Notes: generated from the sequence alone by a model not told the origin. A stretch of 64,000 bases of DNA from Phenylobacterium sp. (GCA_004799545.1 SSMU01000009.1:62001-126000); one strand, 5' to 3'; shown: positions 26,618 through 37,995, counted from the first letter of the stretch. Program-made: numbers and translations.

Positions 26618-27262
26618 ATGGCGCGACAGCTTCGGCTGAGGCTGGATCGCTCAGCCTCCCATTCCCGCGAGACCTTCGTGGCCGGGCCGTCCAACGCCCA
26701 GGCGACGGCGGCGCTGGACGCCTGGCCGCGCTGGCCGTCCGGCTGCCTGGCGCTGGTCGGCCCCGAGGGCGTCGGCAAGACCCACCTGGCCCGCGCCTGG
26801 GCCGAAACTGTGGGCGCCCGGGTCCTCGATCACCACCACGCCGACGTCGCCGCCACCGCCGGCCGGCCGGTCCTGCTGGAGGACGTCGACCGGGGCGTCT
26901 CCGAGGAGGGCCTGTTCCACCTGATCAACCTGGCCCCGCTCCCCGGCGGCGGCCTGCTGCTCACCGCCCGCACCCCGCCCAAGGCCTGGCCGGCCAACCT
27001 GCCGGACCTGCGCTCGCGGCTGGGCGCCCTCTACGTCGCCGAGATCGAGGAGCCGGACGACGAGGTGCTGTCCGGGGTGCTTGAGCGGTTCTTCCAGGCG
27101 CGCAACATCCGCCCGGCGCCCGACCTCTACCCCTACCTGCTGCGCCGCATGGAGCGCTCCGCCGTCAGCGCCCGCGAGATCGTCCAGCGGCTCGACGAGG
27201 CGCCGGACGAATTGAAGCCGGTTTCCCGCGTGCTTGCCCGCCAGCTCCTGGAGCGCGATTAA
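26618..27262 (+). CDS. hdaA: DnaA regulatory inactivator homologue HdaA
   Basis: A 214-aa protein, the length of Hda/HdaA, which with the beta clamp stimulates ATP hydrolysis by DnaA to prevent re-initiation. The N-terminus has a clamp-binding-like RQLRLRLDR. The AAA+ part has Walker [12 protein letters not shown] and a Walker-B-like VLLEDVDRG, and the C-terminal helical lid ends in [11 protein letters not shown]. It stands upstream of ppk on the same strand with a 92-bp gap, an order shared with Caulobacter. Confidence 0.88.
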   Translation: MARQLRLRLDRSASHSRETFVAGPSNAQATAALDAWPRWPSGCLALVGPEGVGKTHLARAWAETVGARVLDHHHADVAATAGRPVLLEDVDRGVSEEGLFHLINLAPLPGGGLLLTARTPPKAWPANLPDLRSRLGALYVAEIEEPDDEVLSGVLERFFQARNIRPAPDLYPYLLRRMERSAVSAREIVQRLDEAPDELKPVSRVLARQLLERD

Positions 27263-27354
27263 CCAAATATCTGGCCTTTCGCGCTAAGGTTCACACGCCA
27301 GTCAAGTTGGGCGGGTATGCTGTACGGCCCGCGACTGCCCCGGAGACCCTGTTG

Positions 27355-29565
27355 ATGACCTACGCCGCGCCTGTCGCCTCGCATATCGCGATCGAGGCCG
27401 AGCGTGTCGCGCATGGGTGGGACGAGACGCTGGCGGAAAGCCCGGCGCGGTTCTTCAACCGCGAGCTCTCCTGGCTCGAATTCAATCGCCGGGTCCTCGC
27501 CGAGAGCAAGAACCCGCGCCACCCGTTGCTGGAACGGCTGCGCTTCCTGGCGATCAGCGCCAACAACCTCGACGAATTCTACATGGTCCGGGTGGCCGGG
27601 CTGAAGGCCCAGGTCCGCCAGGGGGTGCAGGTGGTGAGCCAGGACGGCCTGACGCCGGCCGAGCAGCTCTCCCGGGTGAACGAGGAGGCCTCCGACCTGA
27701 TGAACGACCAGCAGGTCCGCTGGCGCGATCTCTGCGAGGAGCTGACCGGCGCCGGCCTGCATGTGGTCTCCGCCGCCGACGTCAGCCCGGCCGAGAAGGA
27801 AGGGCTGGAGGAGACCTTCCTCAGCCAGCTGTTCCCGGTGCTGACCCCGCTGGCCATCGACCCGGCGCACCCCTTCCCGTTCATCCCGAACCTCGCCTTC
27901 TCCCTGGTCCTGAAGCTGAAGCGGCTGTCGGACAGCCGGCTGCTCTACGCCCTGGTGCCGATCCCGGCGCAGGTCGCCCGCTTCTGGGAGCTGCCGGCCC
28001 CCAAGGCCTCGCGCCGCAAGCCGGAGCGGCGCTTCGTGTCGCTGGAGGGCTTCGTCTCCCTGTTCATCGACCACCTGTTCCCCGGCTGCGACATCGAGGG
28101 CGGCGGCGTCTTCCGCCTGATCCGCGACAGCGACGTGGAGATCGAGGAAGAGGCCGAGGACCTGGTCCGCGAGTTCGAGGCGCTGCTCAAGCAGCGCCGC
28201 ATGGGCTCGGTGGTCCGCGTCGAGATCGAAGCCGCCATGCCCGAGGAGCTGCGCGGCTTCATCTGCGAGAACCTGCACGCCGAGACCCAGGACATCCTCT
28301 TGATGGACGGCCTGCTGGGCCTGGATGAGCTCACCCAACTGATCCCGCCGGACCGGCCGGAGCTGAAGTTCAAGCCCTTCGAGCCGCGCTTCCCGGAGCG
28401 GATCCGTGACCATGCCGGCGACTGCTTCGCCGCGATCCGCGAGAAGGACATCCTGGTCCACCACCCCTTCGAGAGCTTCGACGTGGTGGTGCAGTTCCTG
28501 CGTCAGGCGGCGCGCGACCCGAACGTGCTGGCCATCAAGCAGACCCTCTACCGCACCTCCAAGGACAGCCCGATCGTCGCCGCCCTGATCGAGGCGGCCG
28601 ACGCCGGCAAGAACGTCACCGCCGTGGTGGAGATCAAGGCCCGCTTCGACGAGGAGGCCAACCTCAAGTGGGCCCGCGACCTGGAACGGGCGGGGGTCCA
28701 CGTGGTCTACGGCTTCATCGAGTACAAGACCCACGCCAAGCTCTCGACCGTGGTCCGCCGCGAGGGCGAAGCCTTACGCACCTACTGCCACTTCGGCACC
28801 GGCAACTATCACCCGGTCACCGCGCGCATCTACACCGACCTGTCGCTGTTCACGACCGACCCGGCGCTGGGCCGCGATTCCGGCCGGCTGTTCAACTATG
28901 TCACCGGCTACGCCCAGCCGGAGGGCCTGGAGAAGCTCTCCTTCTCCCCGATCACCATGAAGCGCGACCTGCTGCGGCTGATCGGCCAGGAGGCGGAGAA
29001 CGCCCGCGCCGGCCGGCCCGCCGCCATCTGGGCCAAGCTCAACGCCCTGGTCGATCCGCAGCTCATCGACGCCCTTTACGAGGCCAGCCGCGCGGGCGTC
29101 GGCATCGACCTGGTGGTGCGCGGCATCTGCTGCCTGCGGCCCGGCGTCGAGGGGCTGTCGGAGAACATCCGGGTGAAGTCCATCGTCGGCCGCTTCCTCG
29201 AGCACGGCCGGATCGTCGCCTTCGCCAACGGCGCGGCCATGCCCTCCTCCGAGGCGCGGGTGTTCATCTCCTCCGCCGACTGGATGCCGCGCAACCTCGA
29301 CCGCCGCGTCGAGGCCCTGACCCCGATCGAGAACCCGACGGTGCACCAGCAGGTCCTGCAACAGATCATGTTGGCCAACCTGAAGGACGAAGCGCAGAGC
29401 TGGACGCTGGACGCGGAAGGCCGCTATACGCGGGACCCGTCCTGGGACCATCCGAGCGCCTTCTCCGCGCACGAGTACTTCATGACCAATCCCAGCCTGT
29501 CCGGACGGGGCCAGAAGGTGAAGGACATGCCGCGCGCGATCGATGATGTGGCCCCGCGCGGATAG
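27355..29565 (+). CDS. ppk: Polyphosphate kinase 1
   Basis: A 736-aa kinase that makes polyphosphate from ATP. The two essential histidines are at 460 (KTHAKL) and 617 (RFLEHGR), and the order [16 protein letters not shown], then [11 protein letters not shown], then [21 protein letters not shown] is standard for PPK1. ATG 27355 ([10 protein letters not shown]) has GGAGA about eight bases upstream; a TTG 16 codons earlier is possible but less likely. Its last 23 bases overlap ppx, so synthesis and breakdown of polyphosphate are produced from one message. Confidence 0.96.
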   Translation: MTYAAPVASHIAIEAERVAHGWDETLAESPARFFNRELSWLEFNRRVLAESKNPRHPLLERLRFLAISANNLDEFYMVRVAGLKAQVRQGVQVVSQDGLTPAEQLSRVNEEASDLMNDQQVRWRDLCEELTGAGLHVVSAADVSPAEKEGLEETFLSQLFPVLTPLAIDPAHPFPFIPNLAFSLVLKLKRLSDSRLLYALVPIPAQVARFWELPAPKASRRKPERRFVSLEGFVSLFIDHLFPGCDIEGGGVFRLIRDSDVEIEEEAEDLVREFEALLKQRRMGSVVRVEIEAAMPEELRGFICENLHAETQDILLMDGLLGLDELTQLIPPDRPELKFKPFEPRFPERIRDHAGDCFAAIREKDILVHHPFESFDVVVQFLRQAARDPNVLAIKQTLYRTSKDSPIVAALIEAADAGKNVTAVVEIKARFDEEANLKWARDLERAGVHVVYGFIEYKTHAKLSTVVRREGEALRTYCHFGTGNYHPVTARIYTDLSLFTTDPALGRDSGRLFNYVTGYAQPEGLEKLSFSPITMKRDLLRLIGQEAENARAGRPAAIWAKLNALVDPQLIDALYEASRAGVGIDLVVRGICCLRPGVEGLSENIRVKSIVGRFLEHGRIVAFANGAAMPSSEARVFISSADWMPRNLDRRVEALTPIENPTVHQQVLQQIMLANLKDEAQSWTLDAEGRYTRDPSWDHPSAFSAHEYFMTNPSLSGRGQKVKDMPRAIDDVAPRG

Positions 29566-31042
29566 CCGAGGCGAGCCTCGCCAGGCCGCAGTCATCGACG
29601 TCGGCTCCAACTCGGTCCGCCTGGTGATCTACCGGCTGGACGGGCGCGCCATCTGGACCGTCTACAACGAAAAAGCCCTGGCCGGCCTGGGCCGCGACGT
29701 GCCCGCCGCTGGGCGCCTGTCGCCGGAAGGCGTCGAGGCGGCGATCACCGTCCTGCGCCGGTTCCGCGCCCTGCTGGACGGCTGGAAGGCCGAGGAGGTG
29801 CTCACTGTCGCCACCGCCGCCGTGCGCGATGCGGCCGACGGGCCGATGTTCCTCAAGCGGGTGCGCGACGAGACCGGCCTCAGCGTCCGACTGCTCACCG
29901 GCGAGGAGGAGGCCCGCTACGCGGCGCTCGGCGTGCTGGCCGGGGATCCGGGCGCACAGGGCGTGGTCGGCGACCTCGGCGGCTCCAGCCTGGAGCTGAT
30001 CCGGCTCGACGGCCAGGCGCCGGCCGACGGCGTCAGCCTGCCGCTCGGCCCGTTCGCGCTCGGCGCGCCCCGTCCGCTGACCATCGATCGCACCCGCCGG
30101 GTGATCGAGGCGGCGCTCGCGCCCCACGCCGCCCGGTTCTCCGGCCGCGAGTTCCATGCGGTGGGCGGCGCCTGGCGCAACCTCGCCCTGCTGCACATGG
30201 AGCTGGCCGGCTACCCCCTTCGCGTCGCCCACCAGTACGAGATGGGCCGCTCCGACGCCGTCGACCTCGCCCGCTTCGTCGAGCGCCAGTCCAAGGCCTC
30301 CCTGCAGCGCATCGAGGGCCTGTCGAAGCGGCGTTTCGAGACCCTGCCCTACGCCGCCCTGGTGCTGGAGGAGGTGATCACCTCCCTGCGCTGCGAGCGC
30401 ATCGTGGTCTCCGCCTTCGGCCTGCGCGAAGGCCTGTTGCTGGAATCCATGGAGCCGGAGGTCCGCCGCCGCGATCCCCTGATCGAGGGCTGCGAGGTGC
30501 TGACCGCCGTGCGCGGCCTCTCCAGCGACCTCGGCGGGGCCCTGGAAGCCTGGATCGCCCCTACCTTCGAGCACCTCGGTCCGATGTTCGGCCTGCGCGA
30601 CCCGGTGCTGTTGGCGGCCGCCTGCCGGCTTGCCGACCTCGGCGCGCGCCTGCACCCGGACCACCGCGCCGACATCGCCTTCGAGCAGGTGCTGCGCGCG
30701 CCGGTCGCCGGCATGAACCACCCCGAGCGGGCCTTCCTGGCGAGCTGCGTCTTCTCCCGCCACTCGGCGGCCGCGGCCACGCCCGAGGAAGCCACCATCG
30801 CCCGCATCCTGACGCCGGAGCGCCGCCAGCGGGCCCGCGCCCTGGGCGCGGCCATCCGGCTGGGCTGCGACCTCTCCGGCCGCAATTCGCGCCTGCTGGA
30901 GCGCTCCAGCCTCGCGGTGCGCGGCGACCGGCTGCTGCTCACCGCCTCGCCGGACTGGGAAGACATGCTGCTCGGCGAACAGACCACCAAGCGCGCCGGC
31001 ACGCTGGCCGCCGCGCTCAGGCTGAAGCTGGAGCTGGGTTAG
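29543..31042 (+). CDS. ppx: Exopolyphosphatase (Ppx/GppA family)
   Basis: A 499-aa protein of the actin-like ASKHA fold that removes phosphate from polyphosphate or pppGpp. It has the N-terminal phosphate loop [25 protein letters not shown], and the second loop [11 protein letters not shown] long C-terminal HD-like helical domain follows, with [15 protein letters not shown]. The ATG at 29543 lies inside the end of ppk. Exopolyphosphatase is the better reading given its partner; a guanosine pentaphosphatase activity cannot be excluded. Confidence 0.92.
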   Translation: MMWPRADSRGEPRQAAVIDVGSNSVRLVIYRLDGRAIWTVYNEKALAGLGRDVPAAGRLSPEGVEAAITVLRRFRALLDGWKAEEVLTVATAAVRDAADGPMFLKRVRDETGLSVRLLTGEEEARYAALGVLAGDPGAQGVVGDLGGSSLELIRLDGQAPADGVSLPLGPFALGAPRPLTIDRTRRVIEAALAPHAARFSGREFHAVGGAWRNLALLHMELAGYPLRVAHQYEMGRSDAVDLARFVERQSKASLQRIEGLSKRRFETLPYAALVLEEVITSLRCERIVVSAFGLREGLLLESMEPEVRRRDPLIEGCEVLTAVRGLSSDLGGALEAWIAPTFEHLGPMFGLRDPVLLAAACRLADLGARLHPDHRADIAFEQVLRAPVAGMNHPERAFLASCVFSRHSAAAATPEEATIARILTPERRQRARALGAAIRLGCDLSGRNSRLLERSSLAVRGDRLLLTASPDWEDMLLGEQTTKRAGTLAAALRLKLELG

Positions 31043-31055
31043 GGCCTAGCGACCC

Positions 31056-31448
31056 TCAGGTCCCCGGCGCGCCGCGCTTCAGCTGGATGTCCACCCCGCT
31101 CGAGCGGTGCGAGACGAACAGGCTGTTGCTCCATCGGTTGAAGGCGATGATCGCCTGGCCGTCGGCGCCCACCAGCTGCATGCCGTCATGGGTCGGCTGC
31201 CAGGCCACCGGATTGCCCTGGATGGTGTCACCGCAGGAACCGGCCTTCACCCCGTAGCCGCTGCCGGACTTCTGGCCGCTCAGGGTCAGGACGCAGATGT
31301 TGTGGCCGCCCGACTCCACCGTCCAGGCGCCCGCGGCCTCGGCCGGGGTCAGCGGCACGCCCGCCTCGTGGTCCTCGGCGGCGGCCATAAACGGATAGGA
31401 CACTAGCCCGGCGCCGATCAGGCCCGCGGCGATCAACGTCGATCTCAT
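31056..31448 (-). CDS. AprI/Inh-family metalloprotease inhibitor, periplasmic
   Basis: A 130-aa secreted protein. The signal peptide (LIAAGLIGAGLVSYPFMAAA) is followed by a small beta-barrel with AAGAWTVESGGHNICVLTL and a cysteine pair (NIC, AGSC), the pattern of Inh/AprI inhibitors of serralysin-type proteases. The ATG at 31448 has AAGGAG seven bases upstream; the ATG five codons earlier is the AAGGAG site itself. No serralysin gene is nearby, so the target is unknown. Confidence 0.72.
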   Translation of the reverse strand: MRSTLIAAGLIGAGLVSYPFMAAAEDHEAGVPLTPAEAAGAWTVESGGHNICVLTLSGQKSGSGYGVKAGSCGDTIQGNPVAWQPTHDGMQLVGADGQAIIAFNRWSNSLFVSHRSSGVDIQLKRGAPGT

Positions 31449-31956
31449 GGCGTTCTCCTTCATACGATCAAGGAGAACGCGGGTGTGTCAGGCAGGTTGC
31501 CGGTTGAGCCGGCGCGGCGCTTGGCCGATGGCGAGCGCGCATAGCAAGAGGGCGACGGTCCGGTTGCCCGATCCGCCGCCCTCTGAACCAGATCCGTTGG
31601 GGGATCTAGGCCTTCAAGGTCCGGAGGCGCTGGCCGCGCCGGGGTCACCCCCTCCGCGTCTCGCCACCCCCGGCGCCTCAGTTCCGGAAGTTCTCCAGGT
31701 CGCCCCTTCGAACCGCCTTTCCTGAGAGCCTCCCACTCGCTTCCGACCCGGTCTCCCGTGCCGCCGCGCCGCAGTTCCTCTCGGCAAAATCAGGTTCGCC
31801 GATCCCCGGGCCGGCTGCAAGCGCCCCTTGCAGCCCCCCTGTGGGCGAACGGCCCGCGACCCCGTGGATGGGCGGTGGATAAGTCTGTGACGGCGTCAAA
31901 AAACCGAAGCTATTCCGACACCTGATCTTATCCCCCGATTCCGGAGGGGCCGGAGC
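31449..31956. other. 508-bp gene-free region rich in inverted repeats
   Basis: No convincing ORF was found; the short frames here have no good start site or family pattern. The strongest hairpin pairs 31813-31821 with 31827-31835 (9 bp, 5-base loop) and is enclosed by GTTCGCC/GGCGAAC about 15 bases outside. Others are 31624-31630 with 31673-31679 (GAGGCGC/GCGCCTC), a GGGGTCACCCC hairpin within it, and AGATCC/GGATCT near 31590-31607. A structured RNA is possible. I could not match it to tmRNA, RNase P, SRP, 6S or a known riboswitch. TTATCC-like motifs near 31874 and 31928 recall degenerate DnaA boxes. Confidence 0.45.
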
Positions 31957-32241
31957 TCAGGCCAGCCGTCCCACCTCCACATCGAACTGCAGGACCTCGA
32001 CCCGGTCATAGAGGCCTGCGTGAACGTAGGGGCTGGCATGGAGGAAGGCCTCCGCGCGATCGAAGCTCTCGGCCTCGATCAGGCCCATGAGCGCGGTTCG
32101 CGCCCCGTCCCGGTCCCGCAGATAGCCGGCGAGCGCGATGCGCAGCGTCGGCTGCGCAAAGTGTTCATTGAGATCCGCCTGCAGTTCCGGCGGCGCGGTG
32201 TCCACGTCCGGCTTGAAGAAACCTATCACGGCGAAAAGCAT
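31957..32241 (-). CDS. YciI-family protein
   Basis: A 94-aa dimeric ferredoxin-like-fold protein. Typical YciI elements are MLFAVIGFFKPD at the start, LRIALAGYLRDRDG, and the C-terminal SPYVHAGLYDRVEVLQFDV with conserved His and Asp. The biochemical role of the family is poorly known. It is followed by the structured gene-free region and preceded by rnd on the same strand after 58 bp. Confidence 0.82.
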   Translation of the reverse strand: MLFAVIGFFKPDVDTAPPELQADLNEHFAQPTLRIALAGYLRDRDGARTALMGLIEAESFDRAEAFLHASPYVHAGLYDRVEVLQFDVEVGRLA

Positions 32242-32299
32242 CGGCTGTCTCCTGCCCTGGGACCAGACGCAGCCTATCAGAGGTCGGGCCTTCGGGGGA

Positions 32300-33478
32300 T
32301 CAGCCGGCCGAAGCCGCCTTCGGGGCCCGCCGCACCTCGACCACCCGCACCCGGGCGCCGTCCAGCACCAGGGCCAGCTCGCCGCGCTTCAACCGCAGCG
32401 CATCCTCGCCGAACGCCTCGCGCCGCCAGCCCTTGAGGGCCGCGGAGTCGGCCTTGTCGTCGTTGGCGATCAGCTCGAGGTCGGAGACCGTGGCGATCAG
32501 CTTGGAGGCGACGCCCGCCTCCTCCGCCCGCGCCTTCAGGAGCACCTTCAAAAGCTCGACCACCGCGCCCGCGGCCGGCGACGAGGATTGCCGCGTCCGC
32601 TCGATCACCGGGGCATAGGCCTCCGGGTCGCGGAGCGCCTCGCGCACGGCGGCGATCAGGTCGGGGCCGAAGCGGGAGCCGGAGAAGCCCTTGGGCACCG
32701 AGCGCAGCCGGTCGAGCGCATCGGCGTCGGTCGGGGCCTGCGTCGCGATCTCGTCGATCGCCTCGTCCTTCAGGATGCGGCCCCGCGGCTGGTCGCGGAA
32801 CTGTGCCGTGCGCTCGCGCCAGGCCGCCACCGCCCGATAGACCGAAAGGTACTTGGCCGTGTGCCGTCGGGGCTTCAGCCGCCGCCAGGCGTTCTCCGGC
32901 TCGACGTCGTAGTTGGCCGGATCGGCGAGGCTCGCCATCTCGTCGCCAACCCAGCCCAGCCGGCCCTCCTGCTCCAGCCGCTTGCGCAGCATCGGATAGA
33001 CGTTGGCCAGGTGGGTCACGTCAGCCAGGGCGTAGGTGAGCTGGTTGTCGGAGAGCGGCCGGCGCGCCCAGTCGGTGAACCGGCTGGACTTGTCGAGCTC
33101 GATCTTCAGGGTCTGGCGCACCAGGGCGTCATAGGCGATCTGCTCGCCATAGCCCGCCGCCATGGCCGCCACCTGGGTGTCGAACAGCGGCTTGGGCATG
33201 GCCTTCAGGTTGTTGAAGATCTCGACGTCCTGGCGGGCCGCGTGGAACACCTTGAGGATGCTCTCGTCGCGCATGATCTCCAGGAAGGGTTCGAGGTCCA
33301 TGCCCTCGGCCAGCGGGTCGATCGTCGCCTCGGCGGACGCCGCCGCGGCCTGGATCAGGCACAGCTTCGGCCAGTAGGTCGTCTCGCGCATGAACTCGGT
33401 GTCCACGGCGACGAACGGCTGGCCCTTCAGTTTGTCGCAGAACGCCGCGAGGTCCGCGGTGGTTGTGATCGGCGTCAT
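32300..33478 (-). CDS. rnd: Ribonuclease D
   Basis: A 392-aa 3'-5' exoribonuclease of the DEDDy class that trims tRNA and other structured RNA ends. The catalytic residues are visible: Asp26 and Glu28 in AVDTEFMRE, the Asp in [10 protein letters not shown], and YALADV for the Tyr and last Asp. A C-terminal HRDC region follows ([24 protein letters not shown]). It diverges from purM across an 86-bp gap. Confidence 0.95.
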   Translation of the reverse strand: MTPITTTADLAAFCDKLKGQPFVAVDTEFMRETTYWPKLCLIQAAAASAEATIDPLAEGMDLEPFLEIMRDESILKVFHAARQDVEIFNNLKAMPKPLFDTQVAAMAAGYGEQIAYDALVRQTLKIELDKSSRFTDWARRPLSDNQLTYALADVTHLANVYPMLRKRLEQEGRLGWVGDEMASLADPANYDVEPENAWRRLKPRRHTAKYLSVYRAVAAWRERTAQFRDQPRGRILKDEAIDEIATQAPTDADALDRLRSVPKGFSGSRFGPDLIAAVREALRDPEAYAPVIERTRQSSSPAAGAVVELLKVLLKARAEEAGVASKLIATVSDLELIANDDKADSAALKGWRREAFGEDALRLKRGELALVLDGARVRVVEVRRAPKAASAG

Positions 33479-33564
33479 CGATTAGCTATAGCCCCGCGCG
33501 CGACCGAGTCTGCAAGCCCGCCAGAGCGCATGGCTTAACTTTCTCCCTAAGGGGTTCGACCTAC

Positions 33565-34590
33565 ATGAGCGACCGGCCGAACGGAATGACCTATGCGCAG
33601 GCCGGCGTGGATATCGACGCCGGAAACGCCCTGGTTGAACGCATCAAGCCGCTTGCGCGCTCCACGGCAAGGCCCGGCTCCACGCCATCGCTCGGCGGAT
33701 TTGGCGCCCTGTTCGACCTGAAGGCCGCCGGCTACGACGATCCGCTGCTGGTCACCACCACCGACGGGGTGGGCACCAAGCTCAAGCTGGCCATCGAGAC
33801 CGGCCGCCACGACACGGTGGGGATCGACCTGGTGGGCATGTGCGTCAACGACCTGTTGGCCCAGGGCGCCGAGCCCCTGCTGTTCCTCGACTACTACGCC
33901 ACCGGCAAGCTGGAGGTGGAGGCCGCCGCCGCGGTGATCGCCGGCATCGCCGAGGGGTGCCGCCAGGCCGGCTGCGCCCTGGTGGGTGGCGAGACGGCCG
34001 AGATGCCGGGCATGTATTCCGGCGGCGACTACGACATGGCGGGCTTCTGCGTGGGCGCCGTGGACCGCGCCAAGGTCCTGCCCCGGCTCGGCGACCAGAA
34101 GCCGGGCGACATCATGATCGGCCTCGCCTCCTCCGGGCCGCACTCCAACGGCTATTCGCTGATCCGCCGGATCGTCGAGCGCTCCGGCCTCGCCTGGGAC
34201 GCGCCCGCCCCCTTCGCCGAGGGCCAGAGTCTGGCCGAGGCCCTGCTCACCCCCACCCGGATCTACATCAAGACCGTCCTGCCGCAGCTGAAGGCGGGCT
34301 ATGTCGAGGGCTTGGCCCACATCACCGGCGGCGGCCTGACCGAAAATCCGCCCCGCGCCATCGCCGAGGGCCTGGTCCCGCGCTTCGACTGGAGCGCCTG
34401 GACCCTGCCGCCCGTCTTCGAATGGCTGCAGCAGACCGGCGGGGTCTCCGAGGCCGAGATGCGCCGCACCTTCAACTGCGGCTTGGGCCTGGTCCTGATC
34501 GTCGACCCGCACCAGGTCCCCGACGTCCTGGAAGGCCTGGCCCGCGCCGAGGAGGACGCCTTCGTGGTGGGCGAGCTCGCCGCCGCCTAG
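33565..34590 (+). CDS. purM: Phosphoribosylformylglycinamidine cyclo-ligase (AIR synthetase)
   Basis: A 341-aa ATP-dependent enzyme of purine synthesis, fifth step. It has [12 protein letters not shown] at the start, [37 protein letters not shown] and [14 protein letters not shown]. In many proteobacteria purN follows directly, but here a convergent aminopeptidase gene ends on the same four bases (CTAG, 34587-34590), so purN must be elsewhere. Confidence 0.96.
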   Translation: MSDRPNGMTYAQAGVDIDAGNALVERIKPLARSTARPGSTPSLGGFGALFDLKAAGYDDPLLVTTTDGVGTKLKLAIETGRHDTVGIDLVGMCVNDLLAQGAEPLLFLDYYATGKLEVEAAAAVIAGIAEGCRQAGCALVGGETAEMPGMYSGGDYDMAGFCVGAVDRAKVLPRLGDQKPGDIMIGLASSGPHSNGYSLIRRIVERSGLAWDAPAPFAEGQSLAEALLTPTRIYIKTVLPQLKAGYVEGLAHITGGGLTENPPRAIAEGLVPRFDWSAWTLPPVFEWLQQTGGVSEAEMRRTFNCGLGLVLIVDPHQVPDVLEGLARAEEDAFVVGELAAA

Positions 34591-37172
34591 TGGCTCGCGA
34601 TCCAGCGGTCGATGTCGGGCAGGGCGTCGCGACGCACGCGGCCGTTCAGCTTGATCGAGCCCACCGCGCTTTCGATCGGACGGCGCGCATCCGGCGGGAT
34701 GTGCGCCGCGCCATAGGCTTCGATGTCGGCGATCCGCTGCGGGTCGGCGGAGTTGGCCGCAACCCCCGAGACCACGATCCAAGCCTCCTCCTCGTCGATC
34801 GGCAGCTTGCCGGCGAGGTGCGGCTTCAGCGCCGCCCAGGCGGCGTCGGGATTGGCGATGCCGGCTGTGAACAGCAGGCCCGGCGCGGCCCCGGCCGGGA
34901 CATCCGGCCCCAAGGCCAGCTCCACCAGACGCGCCGACAGCGCCGGATCGTCGACCCTGGCCAGCGCACTGAATATCCGCGCCTTCTCCTGCGGGTCCTG
35001 GGTCGCCTTGGCCCTGGCCAGCAGGGCGTCGAAGGTCGCCGCGTCGGCCGTCTGCGCGACGATGACGAGCGCCGCGCGCCTGTCGGCGGCGGAGCCCTCG
35101 TTCGCGGCGAAGATGCGCCGCGCCCGGGCCACGGCTTCGGCGTCCCCGAACCGCGCGCGGGCGGTCCACAGGCTCGCCCGCAGGCTCGCGACATTGCCCG
35201 CCTCATCCGGCCTCGGCGCGGCGCCCACGTAGCCGCTGACCCGGTCGAGCAGTTTCAGGGCCCCGGCCCGGAAGGCGGCGCGGGCCGGCGAGCCGGTGGG
35301 ATAGTTTGAATCGATGTCGGTCAGCAGCGCCACGGCGCGCAGCCACACCACCGGCTCGGCCTCCGGCGGCAGCCGCGAGAGGAAGGCCAGCGCATTGGAG
35401 GCTGGCGCATAGCCCGACTCGCCCAGCGCCCAGGCGTCGTTCATCAGGTTGATCTGGTCCATCGCTGAGAGCTCGCCCATGCGCTCGGCGAGCGCCCCCG
35501 CCAGCGCCGGCGGATAGGCGACCCGCGCATAGGCCAGGCCACCCGCGTTGATCAGCGGCGCGCCGCCCGGCACGGCGGCCGAACCGGCGAGCAGGATCCG
35601 CTGCGGCGCCGCCCGTCGTGCCGCCACCATCAACGGGATATGCCAGGTCTGTGGCGGCACGCCTTTCAGGCTCGCCGGATCCTCCGCGAAGCGGCCCTCG
35701 GTGAGCTCGACGCCGTCCTTGCCGGCCGCGACCTTGATCAGCGGAACCCCAGCCTGGCGGGTGAAGTCGCGCTCCACCTGCAGCACCGGCTTGCCGGCCA
35801 CCGCCTGCACCTCGCTCCAGAGGTCGCTGTCGACGGTGTTGTGGAAGGCGTGGGCCTTCATGTAGCGCCGCACGCCGTCGCGGAAGCGATCCGCGCCCAC
35901 ATAGTCCTCGAGCATGGTGATGACCGAGGCGCCCTTGTCGTAGGTGATGCTGTCGAAGGCCTGCAGCGCCTGCTCGGCGGTGACCACCGGCTGCAGCACC
36001 GGATGGGTCGCGGTCTGGGCGTCGGTCCGCTTGCCGTCTTCGAAGATGTTGGCCGCCTGCAGGCCGGTCTTCCACTCCGGATGCAGGGCGTCCGCGGCGT
36101 GGGTCTGCATCCAGCGGGCGAAGCCCTCGTTGAGCCAGAGGTTGTCCCACCAGGCCATGGTCACCAGGTCGCCGAACCACTGGTGGGCCATCTCGTGACT
36201 GACCACCAGGAAGACCTCCTGCCGCTCGCGCTCGGTGGAGGCCTTGGGATCGAACAGCAGGTGGTCCTGGGAATAGAAGATCGCCCCCCAGTTCTCCATC
36301 GAGCCGCCCTCGATCTGGCCCGGCGCGGCGATCAGGTCGAGCTTCGGCAGCGGATAAGGTACGCCGAAATAGCCGTTGTAGTAGTGCAGCAGGGCGCTCG
36401 CCTGGCTCAGCGCGTACTGGGCCTTCGCCATGTCGCCGCGCTTGAAGACGATGCCCACATCGACGCCGTCGACCTGCTGGTGGATGCGCTCGTAATCGCC
36501 GCTTCCGAAGAAGAACAGGTAGGTCGACATCCGCGGGCTCTGCGCGAACCGCACGCGCTTCAGCCCGCCCGGCAGCGGCGTGGTCGCGGCCGCCGGCATG
36601 TTGCCATAGGCCTGCTGGTCGGCGGGCACGTCGGCCGTCAGCGTCATGGTCGCCTTCAGCGCGGGCTCGTCCCAGCCGGGGAAGACCTGCCGGGCGAAGG
36701 TCGGCTCGAGGTTGGTGGCGAGCGTCCGCCGCTTCCCGGCCGGGCTGTCGTAGTCCATGGCGAACAGGCCGAGCGTGCCGGTAGTGATCGGGCCGTGGTA
36801 GGCGATGGCCAGCCTGTGCGGCCCCGCCGCGGCAGGCTTGGCGAGCCGGATCACCGCCCGGCCGAGCTTGGGCTCCAGCGTCACGCCCGCCGCCTTCACC
36901 CCATCCAGGGTCACGGCGTCGAGGGTCAGGCCCTTGGCGTTCAGCACGATCCGCGTCGTCGGCTTCGGCGCGTCGCCGGTCACCGTGATCTCACCCTTGA
37001 AGGTGAGATGCTCGGCGTCGGGCATGAGGTGCAGATCGTAGTGGGCCGGGACCAGGGTGACGGGCAGCACCTGGCGGACGTCCGCGGACGGTTTGGCCGC
37101 CTTGGGCGCCGCCACCGCCGGCGAGGCGAACCCCAAGAGCGCGCACGCGCCCAGCACTCGGAACAACTGCAT
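34587..37172 (-). CDS. M1-family metallo-aminopeptidase, exported
   Basis: An 861-aa zinc aminopeptidase with a signal peptide ([20 protein letters not shown]). The exopeptidase motif is [10 protein letters not shown]. The zinc site is H326-E327-x-x-H330 with Glu349 in NEGFARW, the exact HEXXH-18-E spacing of M1 enzymes. An ERAP1-like C-terminal helical domain fills the last 330 residues. It likely digests peptides in the periplasm. Its stop codon shares CTAG with purM. Confidence 0.93.
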   Translation of the reverse strand: MQLFRVLGACALLGFASPAVAAPKAAKPSADVRQVLPVTLVPAHYDLHLMPDAEHLTFKGEITVTGDAPKPTTRIVLNAKGLTLDAVTLDGVKAAGVTLEPKLGRAVIRLAKPAAAGPHRLAIAYHGPITTGTLGLFAMDYDSPAGKRRTLATNLEPTFARQVFPGWDEPALKATMTLTADVPADQQAYGNMPAAATTPLPGGLKRVRFAQSPRMSTYLFFFGSGDYERIHQQVDGVDVGIVFKRGDMAKAQYALSQASALLHYYNGYFGVPYPLPKLDLIAAPGQIEGGSMENWGAIFYSQDHLLFDPKASTERERQEVFLVVSHEMAHQWFGDLVTMAWWDNLWLNEGFARWMQTHAADALHPEWKTGLQAANIFEDGKRTDAQTATHPVLQPVVTAEQALQAFDSITYDKGASVITMLEDYVGADRFRDGVRRYMKAHAFHNTVDSDLWSEVQAVAGKPVLQVERDFTRQAGVPLIKVAAGKDGVELTEGRFAEDPASLKGVPPQTWHIPLMVAARRAAPQRILLAGSAAVPGGAPLINAGGLAYARVAYPPALAGALAERMGELSAMDQINLMNDAWALGESGYAPASNALAFLSRLPPEAEPVVWLRAVALLTDIDSNYPTGSPARAAFRAGALKLLDRVSGYVGAAPRPDEAGNVASLRASLWTARARFGDAEAVARARRIFAANEGSAADRRAALVIVAQTADAATFDALLARAKATQDPQEKARIFSALARVDDPALSARLVELALGPDVPAGAAPGLLFTAGIANPDAAWAALKPHLAGKLPIDEEEAWIVVSGVAANSADPQRIADIEAYGAAHIPPDARRPIESAVGSIKLNGRVRRDALPDIDRWIASH

Positions 37173-37263
37173 GATACCGCCCCCAACGAGCCAGTCGCCT
37201 TAGTCGCATGCAGACCCGGGTGCGCAAACCTTCTTCAGCGAATTTGCGCGCGCCGGGCCGCGG

Positions 37264-37995
37264 CTAGTCGCTGCGCGGCGCCGGCGCGGGCCGTGCGCCG
37301 AGGCCATGCTCGGCGATCTGACGCCAGATTGGCAGGAAGATGTAGGCGCTCGCTGGTCGGCCCCGCAGCGGGATGAACACCACGCCCGTTGTTCGGTCCT
37401 GACCGCACAACTCGATCGGCCAAATCTCCACCCACGCTTTCGACAGGTCGAGACTTTGCCGTTGGGATTCCACGGTCTCGGGCAATCGAAGATTGAACCA
37501 GCCCGCGCCATGGTGGCCGGCCGGGGCGGACGGCGCCGGCGCATCCACGTGGCCCGGCCTCGCCGCGACATAGACGTCGTCCACGCGCTGCCCCGTGCAG
37601 CCCTCCGGCAGTTCGACGCGGGCCTGGGTGACCGCCGCGGGCCAGGCGCTCTGCTGCAAGGTCATGTCCGCGAGGGTCTCCCCGGGCAGCCCAGCGACCA
37701 TCAACCAGGGCGGCGCGCCCGCCATGCGGCCGACGTTCACGTTCACGGTCAGGCTGTGACCGCATCCGGCTACCGCGAGCTTTTCTCGCAAGGCCGGGAC
37801 TTCCGGATGATCGTTGATTTTGACGGCTTGGCTCGACAGCCGCTTGATCGTGACGTCCGCGCAGGGGGCGCCCGCGAAGTTCTCCGCCGTCTCGCTTGCT
37901 TGCTTGGTCAGTTGAGCTTCATAGGCGCCAACTTCGTTCGGGTGGACGGTAGCGCCGGTCAGCGTCCCGGCAAGCGCCAGCGCGGCCAGCATCAT
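37264..37995 (-). CDS. Putative periplasmic protein of unknown function (243 aa)
   Basis: It begins MMLAALALAGTLTGATV, a short export signal, then KQASETAENFAGAPCADVTIKRL and a domain with four cysteines. A Gly/Pro/His-rich stretch near 150-165 divides two halves; the second has WFNLRLPETVESQRQSLDL and VVFIPLRGRPASAYIFLP. I do not recognise the family. Either ATG at 37995 or 37992 may start it. It lies between korB and the aminopeptidase on the same strand, seven bases after the korB stop. Confidence 0.6.
   Translation of the reverse strand: MMLAALALAGTLTGATVHPNEVGAYEAQLTKQASETAENFAGAPCADVTIKRLSSQAVKINDHPEVPALREKLAVAGCGHSLTVNVNVGRMAGAPPWLMVAGLPGETLADMTLQQSAWPAAVTQARVELPEGCTGQRVDDVYVAARPGHVDAPAPSAPAGHHGAGWFNLRLPETVESQRQSLDLSKAWVEIWPIELCGQDRTTGVVFIPLRGRPASAYIFLPIWRQIAEHGLGARPAPAPRSD

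Noticed and set aside
31614-31820. Possible short minus-strand ORF (68 aa) in the gene-free region.
   Set aside because: Arg/Gly-rich composition typical of chance frames in GC-rich DNA, no good ribosome site and no family pattern.
31660-31830. Possible tmRNA, suggested by TTCGAA and a GCGAAC tag-like start.
   Set aside because: The T-arm bases do not pair and no stop follows a tag-like frame.
31860-31945. Replication origin suggested by TTATCC-like motifs.
   Set aside because: Only two degenerate motifs, no AT-rich unwinding region and no hemE or dnaA neighbour as at known Caulobacter origins.
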